From Streptomyces colonosanans (GTDB taxonomy: Bacteria; Actinomycetota; Actinomycetes; Streptomycetales; Streptomycetaceae), in the NCBI RefSeq assembly GCF_001866645.1, contig NZ_MLYP01000042.1:119208-183207 (forward strand): a stretch of 64,000 bases of DNA, in the 5' to 3' direction. This document shows, piece after piece, positions 15,856 through 24,085 of this stretch. How positions within the stretch are numbered: position 1 is the stretch's first letter; every line of letters begins with the position of its first letter. The position numbers and the translations under genes were made by a program. The notes below the pieces were generated by a model. The model was given only the letters and a program-made list of their open reading frames with translations, was not told where the DNA came from and searched no databases.

Positions 15856-17045
15856 CGCATCCCCGCCGGCACCGGCAGCCGCGCCGCCACGCGGAAGCCG
15901 CCTTCGGGACGGGGTCCGGCGGTGAACTGGCCGTGCAGCAGGAAGGCCCGCTCGCGCATGCCGGTGATGCCGTAGCCGATACCCGCAGGTGTGGGCCCCT
16001 GACCGTCGTCGGTGATCTCGATGGACAGTTCGTCCTCCTGATAGTCGATGACCACCCGGCACTCGTGCGTGTCCGCGTGGCGAACCACGTTGGTAAGGCC
16101 CTCCTGGATGATGCGGAAGGCGGACAGTTCGATGTCCATGGGGAGCGGGCGCCGTTCTCCTTGCCACTCCACGTCGACCCTCACGCCGCCATTCCGTGTG
16201 GTCGCGACCAGCCGGTCGACGTCGCTCATGCCCGACGCGGGGGCCAACGGCGACTCTTCCGGCTCGGCCTTGCGGAGGGATCCCAGCATGCGCCGCAGCC
16301 CGGCCAGGGTGTCCCTGCTGGTGGTCTCGATGGTGGCCAGCGCGTTGCGGGCCTCGACCGGCTGGGTCTCGATGACCCGGCGGCCCGTGCCGGCCTGGAT
16401 GGCGATGATGCCAATGCTGTGCGCGACCATGTCGTGCAACTCGCGGGCAATCCGCAGCCGCTCGGCGGTGACTGCTTGCTCCGCGGCCTGGACCCGCACC
16501 GTTTCGGCGTGCTCGCGGCGCTCTTGGACGAGATAGCCGGTCAACCAGGCAAGGGCGAGCATCAGAACGAGGAACACGATGGTTGAGACGAAGACGTCCC
16601 GCCCGGTCCGGCAGTAGCCGGCGGCGGCGATCTGCTCGGTGAGCGTCAGCGCTGCAGCGGCGAGCGCGGTCCGGCGCGTCCGGGTGGCAGCGATCCAGGC
16701 GATGGCGAGATCGGTCAGCAGAGCCTGCAGACAGCCGATCTGCCATGCCTGCCCTGGCGCCATCAAGGGGAACGCCGAGGCCAATTTCGACGCCGCTGTC
16801 AAAGTCGCGGCGAACGAACCGACGAGCATCAGCATCAGGGCCGGCAACGGTCGACGCCGCAGCAGGGGAATGGTCAGAACCGAGAGTACGGCCGGCAGGA
16901 GGAGCCGCACACCGGTGGGTTCGCGTTCGTTGAGCACCGCGACGTACAGCAGGATCGGGTAGGCGAGGGCCCCGCACCAGGCCAGGGCCTGCGCCGTGGC
17001 CGGCCTCAAGCGCCAGGAGAGGGCGGCGCGGGGTGAGACGCTCAT
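15852..17045 (-). CDS. Two-component sensor histidine kinase (HisKA_3 class)
   Basis: 397 residues. Several membrane helices fill residues ~15-170 with little extracytoplasmic sequence, so it is probably an intramembrane-sensing type. A coiled linker (YLVQERREHAETV) leads to the dimerisation/phospho-acceptor box RLRIARELHDMVAHSIG, in which the first His is phosphorylated. This is followed by an HATPase_c domain with LTNVVRHADTHE (N box) and ITDDGQGPTPAGIGYG-type G boxes. It pairs with the overlapping response regulator and lies back to back with an ABC exporter. Nature of the signal unknown. Confidence 0.92.
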   Translation of the reverse strand: MSVSPRAALSWRLRPATAQALAWCGALAYPILLYVAVLNEREPTGVRLLLPAVLSVLTIPLLRRRPLPALMLMLVGSFAATLTAASKLASAFPLMAPGQAWQIGCLQALLTDLAIAWIAATRTRRTALAAAALTLTEQIAAAGYCRTGRDVFVSTIVFLVLMLALAWLTGYLVQERREHAETVRVQAAEQAVTAERLRIARELHDMVAHSIGIIAIQAGTGRRVIETQPVEARNALATIETTSRDTLAGLRRMLGSLRKAEPEESPLAPASGMSDVDRLVATTRNGGVRVDVEWQGERRPLPMDIELSAFRIIQEGLTNVVRHADTHECRVVIDYQEDELSIEITDDGQGPTPAGIGYGITGMRERAFLLHGQFTAGPRPEGGFRVAARLPVPAGMR

Positions 17046-17177
17046 GCCGCGATCATAGGTAGGGGCCGGTGCCGGGGCATCGGCCTTGGGGCGTACGCCC
17101 CGAGGCTACAAGCGGATCCTGAGAGTGTGGCCCGCGGGCCGATGCCGTGCGGGCCGGCCCACGGCACCGTGGGCCGG

Positions 17178-18089
17178 GTGATCGAAGCCAACGAACTGAC
17201 GAAGCGATACGGCGCCACCACCGCCGTCGACCGCCTGACCTTCACCGTCCGCCCCGGCCACGTCACCGGGTTCCTCGGCCCCAACGGCGCCGGCAAGTCC
17301 ACCACGCTGCGGGTGATCCTCGGCCTGAACGACCCCAGCAGCGGCACCGTCACCGTCGACGGGCAGCCGTTCCGGGGACGCCCACGAGGGCTGCGGCACG
17401 TCGGGGCCCTGCTTGACGCCCATGACGTGCACGGCGGACGCAGCGCACGGTCGCATCTGTCGGCACTGGCGCACAGCAACGGGCTGCCGCGGCGCCGGGT
17501 GGACGAAGTCCTGGAGGAGGTGGGACTGACCACCGCTGCCCGGCGCCGCATCGGAGGGTTCTCGCTGGGGATGAAGCAACGGCTCGGCATCGCCGCCGCG
17601 CTGCTCGGTGACCCGCCCGTCCTGCTGTTCGACGAGCCGCTCAACGGGCTGGACCCGGAGGGCGTGCTGTGGGTGCGCGGCCTGTTCCATCGGCTGGCCG
17701 CCGAGGGCCGTACGGTGCTGGTCTCCAGCCATCTGATGCGCGAGGTGGAGCACACCGCCCAGCAGCTGATCGTCATCGGCCGGGGCGAGCTGATTGCCGC
17801 GGAGAGCCTGGCGGAGTTCGCAGCCCACGGCACCCGGCTCACCGTGACCGTCCGAACGCCCGAGGTCGCCCGGCTGACGTCCGTCCTCACCAAGGAGGGG
17901 GCGGCCGTCCGCGGCGAGGCCGACGGCTCGTGCACGGTGACCGGCATGGGCGCGGATCGCATCGGCGAGCTCGCCTTCCACAGCCGCGTCCTGCTGCACG
18001 AACTCGCCCCCCGCTCCGCCTCCCTGGAAGAGGCGTTCATGGGACTCACCGCCGACAGTGTCGAATACAGCGCAGGAGATGCACGATGA
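17178..18089 (+). CDS. ABC transporter ATP-binding protein (DrrA/CcmA-like exporter)
   Basis: About 303 residues. I start at GTG 17178 (VIEANELTKRYG), where the first beta strand begins; the frame is open back to 17127 and neither start has a clear ribosome site. Motifs are Walker A GPNGAGKST (about residue 36), a modified signature FSLGMKQRLGIA, Walker B VLLFDEPLNGLDPEG and switch His in VSSHLM. A ~90-residue C-terminal domain is typical of DrrA-like drug or lantibiotic exporters. It is coupled by ATGA to the permease and divergently placed from the two-component system that likely regulates it. Confidence 0.87.
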   Translation: MIEANELTKRYGATTAVDRLTFTVRPGHVTGFLGPNGAGKSTTLRVILGLNDPSSGTVTVDGQPFRGRPRGLRHVGALLDAHDVHGGRSARSHLSALAHSNGLPRRRVDEVLEEVGLTTAARRRIGGFSLGMKQRLGIAAALLGDPPVLLFDEPLNGLDPEGVLWVRGLFHRLAAEGRTVLVSSHLMREVEHTAQQLIVIGRGELIAAESLAEFAAHGTRLTVTVRTPEVARLTSVLTKEGAAVRGEADGSCTVTGMGADRIGELAFHSRVLLHELAPRSASLEEAFMGLTADSVEYSAGDAR

Positions 18090-18967
18090 CCGCACAGACA
18101 GTCGCCGAGCCCAAAACGTACGCGACCGCCCTCGACTCACCCACCCGCTTCCACCACCTCCTCTCCGCCGAGTGGATCAAACTGTGGTCGCTGCGTTCCA
18201 CCTACTGGGTCCTCGGAATCGGCCCCCTGGCCGTCATCGGGATCAACGTGAACTCCGCTCTGTCGAATGCCGACCGGCTGGCGCATCAGCCCGAACTGCC
18301 GCCTGCCCCACCGCCAGGGCGTCCCGAGCTGCCGCAGATGCTGTTCGATCCCCTGGCGTCCGCCTTCGTCGACCCAGCCTGGCAGCTCCTCATGATCATC
18401 GCCGGCAGTGTCGGCGCCCTCGCTGTCTTCGGCGAGTACACCAGCGGACTGATCCGCACCACCTTCGCGGCCGTTCCCGCACGCCGTGCGGTGATGACAG
18501 CCAAGGTGGCCGTCATGGCGACTGTCATGCTCGTCCTCGGCACGGTCACCGCCGGCGCCTCGTTCGGCGTCACCCAGGCGATCCTGCAAGATCACCACGG
18601 CATGTCCATCGGCGACCCCGGCGCACTGCGGGCCGTCGCCGCATCCGCGCTGCTCGCGCCACTGTGCGCCCTCGTTGGCATGGCCCTCGGGGCGCTCATC
18701 CGTCACGCCGCGGGCACCGTCGTCGCTGTCGTCGGCGTGCTTCTGCTGCTGCCCACGCTGTTCATGGGCGAGACCTATCGGTGGGTCAAAGAGATCGGCA
18801 ACGCGATGCCGCTCACCGCATGGCGAGCTCTGGTCCAGAACCCTGGACGGGACTACAGCGTGGACAAGTACCCGGTATCGGTCACCGAGGGGTGGATCGT
18901 GTTCGGGGCATGGTCGCTCGTCGCGGCGGCCGTCGCCGTGGCCGTCGTGCACCATCGCGATGTGTGA
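18086..18967 (+). CDS. ABC-2 type exporter permease
   Basis: 293 residues with about six membrane spans: one after the cytoplasmic lead (FHHLLSAEWIKLWSLRSTYW), then a loop rich in Pro, then spans around LLMIIAGSVGALAVFG, VAVMATVMLVLGTVTAG, ASALLAPLCALVGMALG, VVAVVGVLLLLPTLF and the C-terminal end. The E-W-x-K-x-x-S-x-R-S motif at the first helix and GEYTSGLIRTT are typical of this permease group in Streptomyces. It forms the exporter with the ATPase immediately upstream. The substrate is unknown; an antibiotic or cell-envelope compound is a reasonable guess. Confidence 0.86.
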   Translation: MTAQTVAEPKTYATALDSPTRFHHLLSAEWIKLWSLRSTYWVLGIGPLAVIGINVNSALSNADRLAHQPELPPAPPPGRPELPQMLFDPLASAFVDPAWQLLMIIAGSVGALAVFGEYTSGLIRTTFAAVPARRAVMTAKVAVMATVMLVLGTVTAGASFGVTQAILQDHHGMSIGDPGALRAVAASALLAPLCALVGMALGALIRHAAGTVVAVVGVLLLLPTLFMGETYRWVKEIGNAMPLTAWRALVQNPGRDYSVDKYPVSVTEGWIVFGAWSLVAAAVAVAVVHHRDV

Positions 18968-19083
18968 GCGGACCAGGTTGTTCTGTGAGAGACCCGGAGT
19001 CGATCACGTTTCCGCAGGTCGCGAGACAGTTCCGACACACTGCCGAGGCGGATCTGACGTCCGATCAAGCCGCAATCGCGTTG

Positions 19084-19233
19084 ACGTCCTCTCCTGCCCG
19101 AGGGCAGGAGATTGCGGTCCGCACCGCTACGCGGTGCCACCTCGGGTTCCTGCTTCACCGGCCCTTGCCGCTCTCCGGGGAGATCGGTCTTACAGGGGCC
19201 TCCACAGGCGTCACTTTCCGCCCGTCCGGCGCA
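19084..19233 (-). pseudogene. C-terminal remnant of a TnpB (IS200/IS605-type) gene
   Basis: On the minus strand the frame reads CAGRAESDACGG, then LPGERQGPVKQEPEVAPR and ADRNLLPSGRRGRQ. This matches the usual actinobacterial TnpB tail, as I recall it: N-A-A-R-N-I, then a-C-G-G, then V-K-Q-E-P and a P-S-G-R-x-G-R-Q end. The zinc-finger and RuvC parts are absent; the sequence degrades before 19233 and abuts the mutase gene stop at 19266. The hairpins listed separately lie at the 3' end of this remnant. This is a scar of an RNA-guided-nuclease-bearing insertion element. Confidence 0.65.
19091..19137 (-). mobile_element. IS200/IS605-type right-end hairpins (possible omega-RNA 3' remnant)
   Basis: Two hairpins lie in tandem: CTCCTGC/GCAGGAG at 19091-19110 and GCACCGC TAC GCGGTGC at 19121-19137. 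Read on the minus strand, the first is followed by GAGGACGTCAA, a typical boundary of IS605-family right ends. The arrangement, just past the VKQEP tail of tnpB, is where the element end and guide-RNA scaffold usually sit. No complete element is left. Confidence 0.5.
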
Positions 19234-19265
19234 CTGGGCAAGTGTTCGGTAGCGCACCGCCCAGC

Positions 19266-20846
19266 TCAGAAGGTGTCCGACGGCACGTACGTCCCCCACA
19301 CCTCGCGCAGCGCGTTGCACACCTCACCCACGGTCGCGCGGGCCTTCAGGGCTTCCTTCATGGGGTAGAGGACGTTGTCCGTGCCCTCCGCGGCCTTCTT
19401 CAGGTCGGCCAGCGCCGTGTCCACCGCCGTCTGGTCCCGCTCCGCGCGCAGCTTCGCGAGGCGTTCCGCCTGCCGGGCCTCGATCGCCGGGTCGACGCGC
19501 AGTGGCTCGTAGGGCTCCTCCTCGTCGAGCTGGAAGCGGTTGACCCCGACGACCACCCGCTCGCCCGCGTCCGTCTCCTGCGCGATCCGGTACGCGTTGC
19601 GCTCGATCTCGCTCTTCTGGAAGCCGCGCTCGATCGCCGCCTCCGCGCCGCCCAGCCCTTGGACCTTCTCCATCAGCTCCAGCGTGGCGGCCTCCACCTC
19701 GTCCGTCATCTTCTCGATGACGTAACTGCCCGCGAAGGGGTCCACCGTCGCCGTCACATCGGTCTCGTACGCCAGCACCTGCTGCGTACGCAGCGCCAGC
19801 CGCGCGGACTTGTCGGTGGGGAGCGCGATCGCCTCGTCGAAGGAGTTCGTGTGCAGCGACTGCGTGCCGCCCAGCACCGCCGCCAGGCCCTGCACCGCCA
19901 CCCGGACCAGGTTCACCTCCGGCTGCTGCGCGGTCAGCTGCACCCCCGCCGTCTGAGTGTGGAAGCGCAGCATCATCGACTTCGGGTTCTTCGCCCCGAA
20001 CTCCTCCTTCATCACCCGCGCCCAGATCCGCCGCGCCGCGCGGAACTTGGCTACCTCCTCCAGGATCGTCGTCCGGGCCACGAAGAAGAACGACAGACGC
20101 GGGGCGAAGTCGTCCACGTCCATGCCGGCCGCGACCGCCGTCCGCACGTACTCGATGCCGTCCGCCAGCGTGAACGCGATCTCCTGGGCGGGCGAGGCTC
20201 CCGCCTCCGCCATGTGGTAGCCGGAGATCGAGATCGTGTTCCACTTCGGGATCTCGGCCTTGCAGTACTTGAAGATGTCCGCGATCAGACGCAACGACGG
20301 CTTGGGCGGGAAGATGTAGGTGCCGCGGGCGATGTACTCCTTCAGCACGTCGTTCTGAATCGTGCCTGTCAGCCGGTCCGCCGGGATGCCCTGCTCCTCG
20401 GCCACCAGTTGGTACAGGAGCAGCAGCAGCGCGGCCGGGGCGTTGATGGTCATCGACGTGGAGACCTTGTCCAGCGGGATGCCGTCGAACAGCACCCGCA
20501 TGTCGTCGACCGAGTCGATGGCCACGCCCACCTTGCCGACCTCACCGTGCGCGATCGGCGCATCCGAGTCATGGCCCATCTGGGTGGGCAGGTCGAACGC
20601 CACCGACAGCCCCATCGTGCCGTTCGCGATCAGCTGCCGGTACCGCGCGTTCGACTCCGTCGCCGTACCGAACCCCGCGTACTGACGCATCGTCCAGGGA
20701 CGCCCCGTGTACATCGACGGGTAGACCCCCCGGGTGAACGGGTACGCGCCCGGCTCACCCAGCTTCCCGGCCGGATCCCAGCCTTCCAGGGTCTCCGGCC
20801 CGTACACCGGCTCGATGGGCAGTCCGGACTCCGACTCGCGCGCCAT
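19266..20846 (-). CDS. Acyl-CoA mutase large subunit, methylmalonyl-CoA mutase type without B12 domain
   Basis: 526 residues forming the (beta/alpha)8 substrate barrel only; the cobalamin-binding domain must come from a separate small subunit encoded elsewhere. Aligning by eye to P. shermanii MCM, Tyr56 in MRQYAGFGT, Arg174 in IARGTYIFPP and His211 in SISGYHMAEAG correspond to Tyr89, Arg207 and His244. The Arg-His spacing (37) is identical. Isobutyryl-CoA mutases carry Phe and Gln at the first two sites, so a dicarboxylic acyl-CoA substrate such as methylmalonyl-CoA is likely. Start ATG 20846 (MARESESGLP). This reaction links succinyl-CoA to propionate units for fatty-acid and polyketide metabolism. 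It is monocistronic here. Confidence 0.88.
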   Translation of the reverse strand: MARESESGLPIEPVYGPETLEGWDPAGKLGEPGAYPFTRGVYPSMYTGRPWTMRQYAGFGTATESNARYRQLIANGTMGLSVAFDLPTQMGHDSDAPIAHGEVGKVGVAIDSVDDMRVLFDGIPLDKVSTSMTINAPAALLLLLYQLVAEEQGIPADRLTGTIQNDVLKEYIARGTYIFPPKPSLRLIADIFKYCKAEIPKWNTISISGYHMAEAGASPAQEIAFTLADGIEYVRTAVAAGMDVDDFAPRLSFFFVARTTILEEVAKFRAARRIWARVMKEEFGAKNPKSMMLRFHTQTAGVQLTAQQPEVNLVRVAVQGLAAVLGGTQSLHTNSFDEAIALPTDKSARLALRTQQVLAYETDVTATVDPFAGSYVIEKMTDEVEAATLELMEKVQGLGGAEAAIERGFQKSEIERNAYRIAQETDAGERVVVGVNRFQLDEEEPYEPLRVDPAIEARQAERLAKLRAERDQTAVDTALADLKKAAEGTDNVLYPMKEALKARATVGEVCNALREVWGTYVPSDTF

Positions 20847-21116
20847 GGTGTGTGCCTCCGCGTTGCTTCGATACTCGGCTTGGTGACCTGGCTTCGCTAC
20901 CCGCCAGTACAGACGACCCTCGCGACGGACTGTAGCGGTGGCCGTGCGCCCGGTGGAGAGCCGCAGGCTGGGACCTTGCTCACAACCATGCCCCCTAGTT
21001 CGCCGGCGGTCACGCGCGGGAAACCTCACAGGGGAACTTCTCGGGCACCATGTCACCCACAACATGTCCGCGACAACGACGGGACATCCGGGGACCGGTC
21101 GAAGACGGGGGACGGT

Positions 21117-21947
21117 ATGCGTACCAAGAGCATGGGGAGATCACTTGTCGCACTCGGCGCGGGCGCCGTGCTCACCGCGACGGCAGGCTGCACGGCCCAG
21201 CCCGTGGACGCCGGCGGCGGGGACGGGAAGCACCGTTCGCCGGTGCGCATCGAGGTCCCGCACTCGCCGTCCGGCGCCGGCACGCCGAGCGCCGCGCCCG
21301 CCCCGAAGGCCCCGGCCTCCGTGCTGTGGGCGCGCGGGGACACGGGTCCGGGCGTCCGTGAGCTTCAGGCCCGGCTACGGCAGGTCGCCTGGCTGTTCGA
21401 CGGTCCGACGGGGACGTACGACGACCTGACCGAGAACGCCGTCAAGGGCTTCCAGGGCAAGCGCGGGCTGCCGCGCACGGGCGAGGTCGACTCCGCCACC
21501 TGGCAGCGGCTGCGGAAGATGACGCACGAACCCGGCAGGTGGGAGCTGTATCTGATGGGCGGGCAGCCGGCCGCCGCGCCGGACCCGCGCTGTATGACGG
21601 GCCGGGTGCTGTGCATCAGCAAGACGAGCCGGACGCTGCGCTGGATGATCGACGGCCGGACGGTCTCGACGATGGCAGTCCGCTTCGGCTCGCAGTACAC
21701 GCCCACGCGTGAGGGTGTGTTCAGCATCTACTGGAAGTCGCGCCACCACGTGTCCACGCTCTATGACGCACCCATGCCGTACGCGATGTTCTTCAGCGGC
21801 GGTCAGGCGGTGCACTTCTCGTACGATTTCGCGGCGCGCGGATACGCCGGAGGCTCGCACGGATGCGTGAACGTACGGGACGAGACCGCGATCGCGGCGC
21901 TGTTCTCCCAGGTGCGGACCGGCGACAAGGTCGTCGTCTACTGGTGA
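21117..21947 (+). CDS. L,D-transpeptidase with peptidoglycan-binding domain, secreted lipoprotein
   Basis: 276 residues from ATG 21117. A lipoprotein signal ends in LTATAGC (Cys near residue 25), followed by a Pro/Ala/Ser linker. A PG_binding_1 domain (about 70-125) contains GDTGPGVRELQARL and AVKGFQGKRGLPRTGEVD. The YkuD catalytic domain follows, with HFSYDFAARGY and GGSHGCVNVRD, in which Cys250 is the nucleophile and His248 its neighbour. The enzyme cross-links meso/LL-diaminopimelate stems (3-3 links) or attaches proteins to peptidoglycan outside the membrane. It stands alone, divergent from the mutase gene. Confidence 0.9.
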   Translation: MRTKSMGRSLVALGAGAVLTATAGCTAQPVDAGGGDGKHRSPVRIEVPHSPSGAGTPSAAPAPKAPASVLWARGDTGPGVRELQARLRQVAWLFDGPTGTYDDLTENAVKGFQGKRGLPRTGEVDSATWQRLRKMTHEPGRWELYLMGGQPAAAPDPRCMTGRVLCISKTSRTLRWMIDGRTVSTMAVRFGSQYTPTREGVFSIYWKSRHHVSTLYDAPMPYAMFFSGGQAVHFSYDFAARGYAGGSHGCVNVRDETAIAALFSQVRTGDKVVVYW

Positions 21948-22193
21948 GACCTGACGGGTCCCAGGAGAGGTGTGGGGCGCGGACGGGACCGGGGGAACGT
22001 GTCCCGCCCGCGCCGAGGTGCACCGAGCCGTGGGTACGGGGGGAACCCCGGCTCTGTGCGAGCGCCGATGACCAGTCGGCTCACTCAGTACTGCGCCTCG
22101 GCGGCCGAAAGTGTCACACCCGGGCCGAAGAAAACGGAGAGAGGTAAGAATTCGCAGGTCAGAGGGTTGAGATGAGCCGCCCCGCTCAAGAGG

Positions 22194-23411
22194 TCACTGC
22201 CCGCTGGGCATACTCGACGCGCTGTCGCCGTACGTCGGGCTCGGGGACTCCTCCGTCGCCGACGGGAGGGAGGCCAGAGCCTGGGGTGAGTCGGACGGGG
22301 TGGCGGTCGCATCGTCACGGCCCGGCCGTTGGTGGCTTTCGCCATCACCGCCGTCACCACCCGGGTCGTCCTCGCCGTTGCCCCGGCTGTCGTGGCCCTG
22401 GGGGTTCCTGCCCTCGCCGTTGCCGTCCTGCCCGTTGCCGTCCTGCCCGTTCCCGTTCTGGCCGTTCCCGTTCTGGCCGTTCCCGTTCTGGCCGTTCCCG
22501 TTCTGGCCGTTCCCGTTCTGGCCGTTCCCGTTCTGGCCCTTGTCGCCGCCGGTTCCCGCGCGGTCCTCGCCACCGCCGAGGACGTCCTTGCAGAACGCCT
22601 TGACCCGGCCGCTGCCGCCGGCGGCGCCCTCCAGGCTGCGCATCCGCTCCGCGCCGAGTTGCCTGCCGCTCGCCATGTCACGGCAGGACGAACGCACCTC
22701 GGTCCACCACGCGCGGGTCCGGCCGTCGGCCCGGTCGCCGCCGGAGCCCGGCCGCCCGGTCGTGTCGGAGCCACCGCCCGCCTCGTCCTCGAAGGAGCCG
22801 CTTCCCGCCGGCGCGCCGGTCGTGGCACCGGACGTCGGCGACGGGGAGCCACCGGTCTCCGGTCCACCGGGTGTCGCAGTGACCAGCGGCGGCGGTGTCG
22901 CGGCGGCCGACACGGACGCGGCGGGTCCCGGCTCGTCGCCGAACGGCGTCGGCAGAACTCCGGTTCCGGCCGCCACCGCGACCCCGCCGATCATTCCGAC
23001 GGCCGCCGCGGCGGCCAGCCCGAGACGCACCGGGCGCCCCCAGCGGACCCGGCGCCCGCCCGGGACGGGACGCCCGAGGCGGACGAGCCCGGCGTCGACG
23101 AGCGGGGTCCCCCCTGCTCGAGCGAAGTCGAGAGCTTGGGGGAGGGCAGCAGGCTCCGGGCCGGTGGGCCGGCCGAGCGCCGCCCCTTCCGCATTCCCGC
23201 TCGTGCGCACGGCCCTGAACGCGGCCAGCGCGGCAGTCTCGCCCGGCAGTTCGACGCCGGTCGGCGTGGGCGGGCCGGCGAGTGCGGCAAGGGCTTCGGT
23301 GACCCTCGCCGCATGCGCGCGCGTGTCGGGGTCGATGGCGTCCAGCGGCTCTCCGCGCAGCAGACGCTCCGCCGCGTCCTCATCCAGCCACCCGTACTGC
23401 TCGTCGGCCAT
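22194..23411 (-). CDS. Membrane-anchored partner (putative anti-sigma factor) of the ECF sigma factor
   Basis: About 405 residues from ATG 23411, which overlaps the sigma-factor TGA (TGATG); a GTG three bases earlier is possible. An acidic cytoplasmic N-terminal region of ~120 residues precedes one membrane span (LGLAAAAAVGMIGGVAVAAG, about residues 130-150). The long extracytoplasmic tail is low-complexity, rich in Gly, Pro, Thr and Asn. It has a Cys-containing block (WWTEVRSSCRD to VKAFCKDVLGG), six exact GQNGN repeats and a Ser/Pro end. No HxxxCxxC zinc motif is seen, so it is not a ZAS-type anti-sigma. Coupling and topology suggest it restrains the sigma factor at the membrane. A mobile palindromic module is embedded at 23106-23144. 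Confidence 0.7.
   Translation of the reverse strand: MADEQYGWLDEDAAERLLRGEPLDAIDPDTRAHAARVTEALAALAGPPTPTGVELPGETAALAAFRAVRTSGNAEGAALGRPTGPEPAALPQALDFARAGGTPLVDAGLVRLGRPVPGGRRVRWGRPVRLGLAAAAAVGMIGGVAVAAGTGVLPTPFGDEPGPAASVSAAATPPPLVTATPGGPETGGSPSPTSGATTGAPAGSGSFEDEAGGGSDTTGRPGSGGDRADGRTRAWWTEVRSSCRDMASGRQLGAERMRSLEGAAGGSGRVKAFCKDVLGGGEDRAGTGGDKGQNGNGQNGNGQNGNGQNGNGQNGNGQNGNGQDGNGQDGNGEGRNPQGHDSRGNGEDDPGGDGGDGESHQRPGRDDATATPSDSPQALASLPSATEESPSPTYGDSASSMPSGQ
22449..22538. repeat. 15-bp perfect tandem repeat, six copies (GQNGN coding)
   Basis: GTTCCCGTTCTGGCC occurs six times head to tail without a mismatch, followed by two diverged copies coding GQDGN. The period is a multiple of three, so copy-number changes keep the reading frame. 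It lies in the extracytoplasmic tail of the anti-sigma-like protein. Confidence 0.95.
23106..23144. repeat. Short palindromic module inserted in the coding sequence
   Basis: GGTCCCCCCTGCTCGAG, then CGAAGTCGA, then GAGCTTGGGGGAG is a variant of the module nested in the three inverted-repeat elements at 35278-35310, 40897-40930 and 41114-41148. Here it lies in frame in the anti-sigma-like gene and adds the residues LPQALDFARAGGTP. The module is an inverted repeat of about 39 bp. Confidence 0.8.
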
Positions 23412-24085
23412 CACATGCCCTTCTGCGTCCGTGAACGCAAATGCGTCACACCGGCGGACGACACCGTGCGCCGATGCGTCTCCCGCTGGGGAGGCATCGC
23501 GCCGAGCACGCCGGCCGATTCCGGATCCGTCTCGGGGCCCGCGCCGAGCAGCTCCGCGAGCCGCTTCAGACCGCGGTGCGCGGCCGTACGGACGGCGCCA
23601 GGCCGCTTGCCGAGCGTCTCGGCGGCGGTCTTGGCGTCCAGCCCCACGACCACGCGGAGCACCACGGCCTCGGCCTGGTCCTGCGGGAGTTGAGCGATGA
23701 GGGAGAGCGTGCGACCGGTGGCGAGGGCCTCCATGGCCTCGCCCGCCGTGTCCGACTCGGCGGGCTTCCCGGTCAGTTCCGTCTCGTCGCCGCCTATCGC
23801 GGGACGGCGCCCCCGCATCCGTATGTGGTCGAGCGCGCGGTTGCGGGCGATCCGGGCGGCCCAGCCGCGGAACCGGTCGGCATCGCCACTGAACCGCTCC
23901 AGGTCACGGGCGATCTGCAGCCAGGCCTCGGAGGTGACGTCCTCCGCGTCCGGTTCACCGACCAGCGTCCGTGCGTATCCGAGCAGCCGCGGGTGCACCG
24001 CGCGGTACACGGTCCGGAACGCGGTCTCGTCCCCGCCCTGCGCCGCAAGCACCGCGGCCGTCAGCTCCGCGTCGTCCCCCGCCAC
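23411..24085 (-). CDS. ECF-family RNA polymerase sigma factor
   Basis: About 224 residues. Sigma region 2 covers ~20-95 (TVYRAVHPRLLGYARTLVG, DAEDVTSEAWLQIARDL, FRGWAARIARNRALDHIR). Region 4 covers ~125-185 (LIAQLPQDQAEAVVLRVVVG, LDAKTAAETLGKRPGAVRTAAHRGLKRL). I start at GTG 24085 because AGAGGGG precedes it at good distance; the frame opens at a GTG at 24118 that has no such site. The ~45-residue C-terminal extension beyond region 4 (ending in RSRTQKGM) is short and basic. The stop codon overlaps the start of the membrane partner gene, the usual layout of a sigma/anti-sigma pair responding to envelope signals. Confidence 0.9.
   Translation of the reverse strand: MAGDDAELTAAVLAAQGGDETAFRTVYRAVHPRLLGYARTLVGEPDAEDVTSEAWLQIARDLERFSGDADRFRGWAARIARNRALDHIRMRGRRPAIGGDETELTGKPAESDTAGEAMEALATGRTLSLIAQLPQDQAEAVVLRVVVGLDAKTAAETLGKRPGAVRTAAHRGLKRLAELLGAGPETDPESAGVLGAMPPQRETHRRTVSSAGVTHLRSRTQKGM

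Noticed and set aside
17127..18089. Kinase/regulator/ABC block as a bacteriocin or lantibiotic biosynthesis cluster
   Set aside because: Only regulation and export genes are present; there is no precursor peptide or modifying enzyme gene.
22449..22538. Six 15-bp repeats as a possible CRISPR array
   Set aside because: The repeats are head to tail without spacers, keep the reading frame and code for GQNGN; they are protein tandem repeats.
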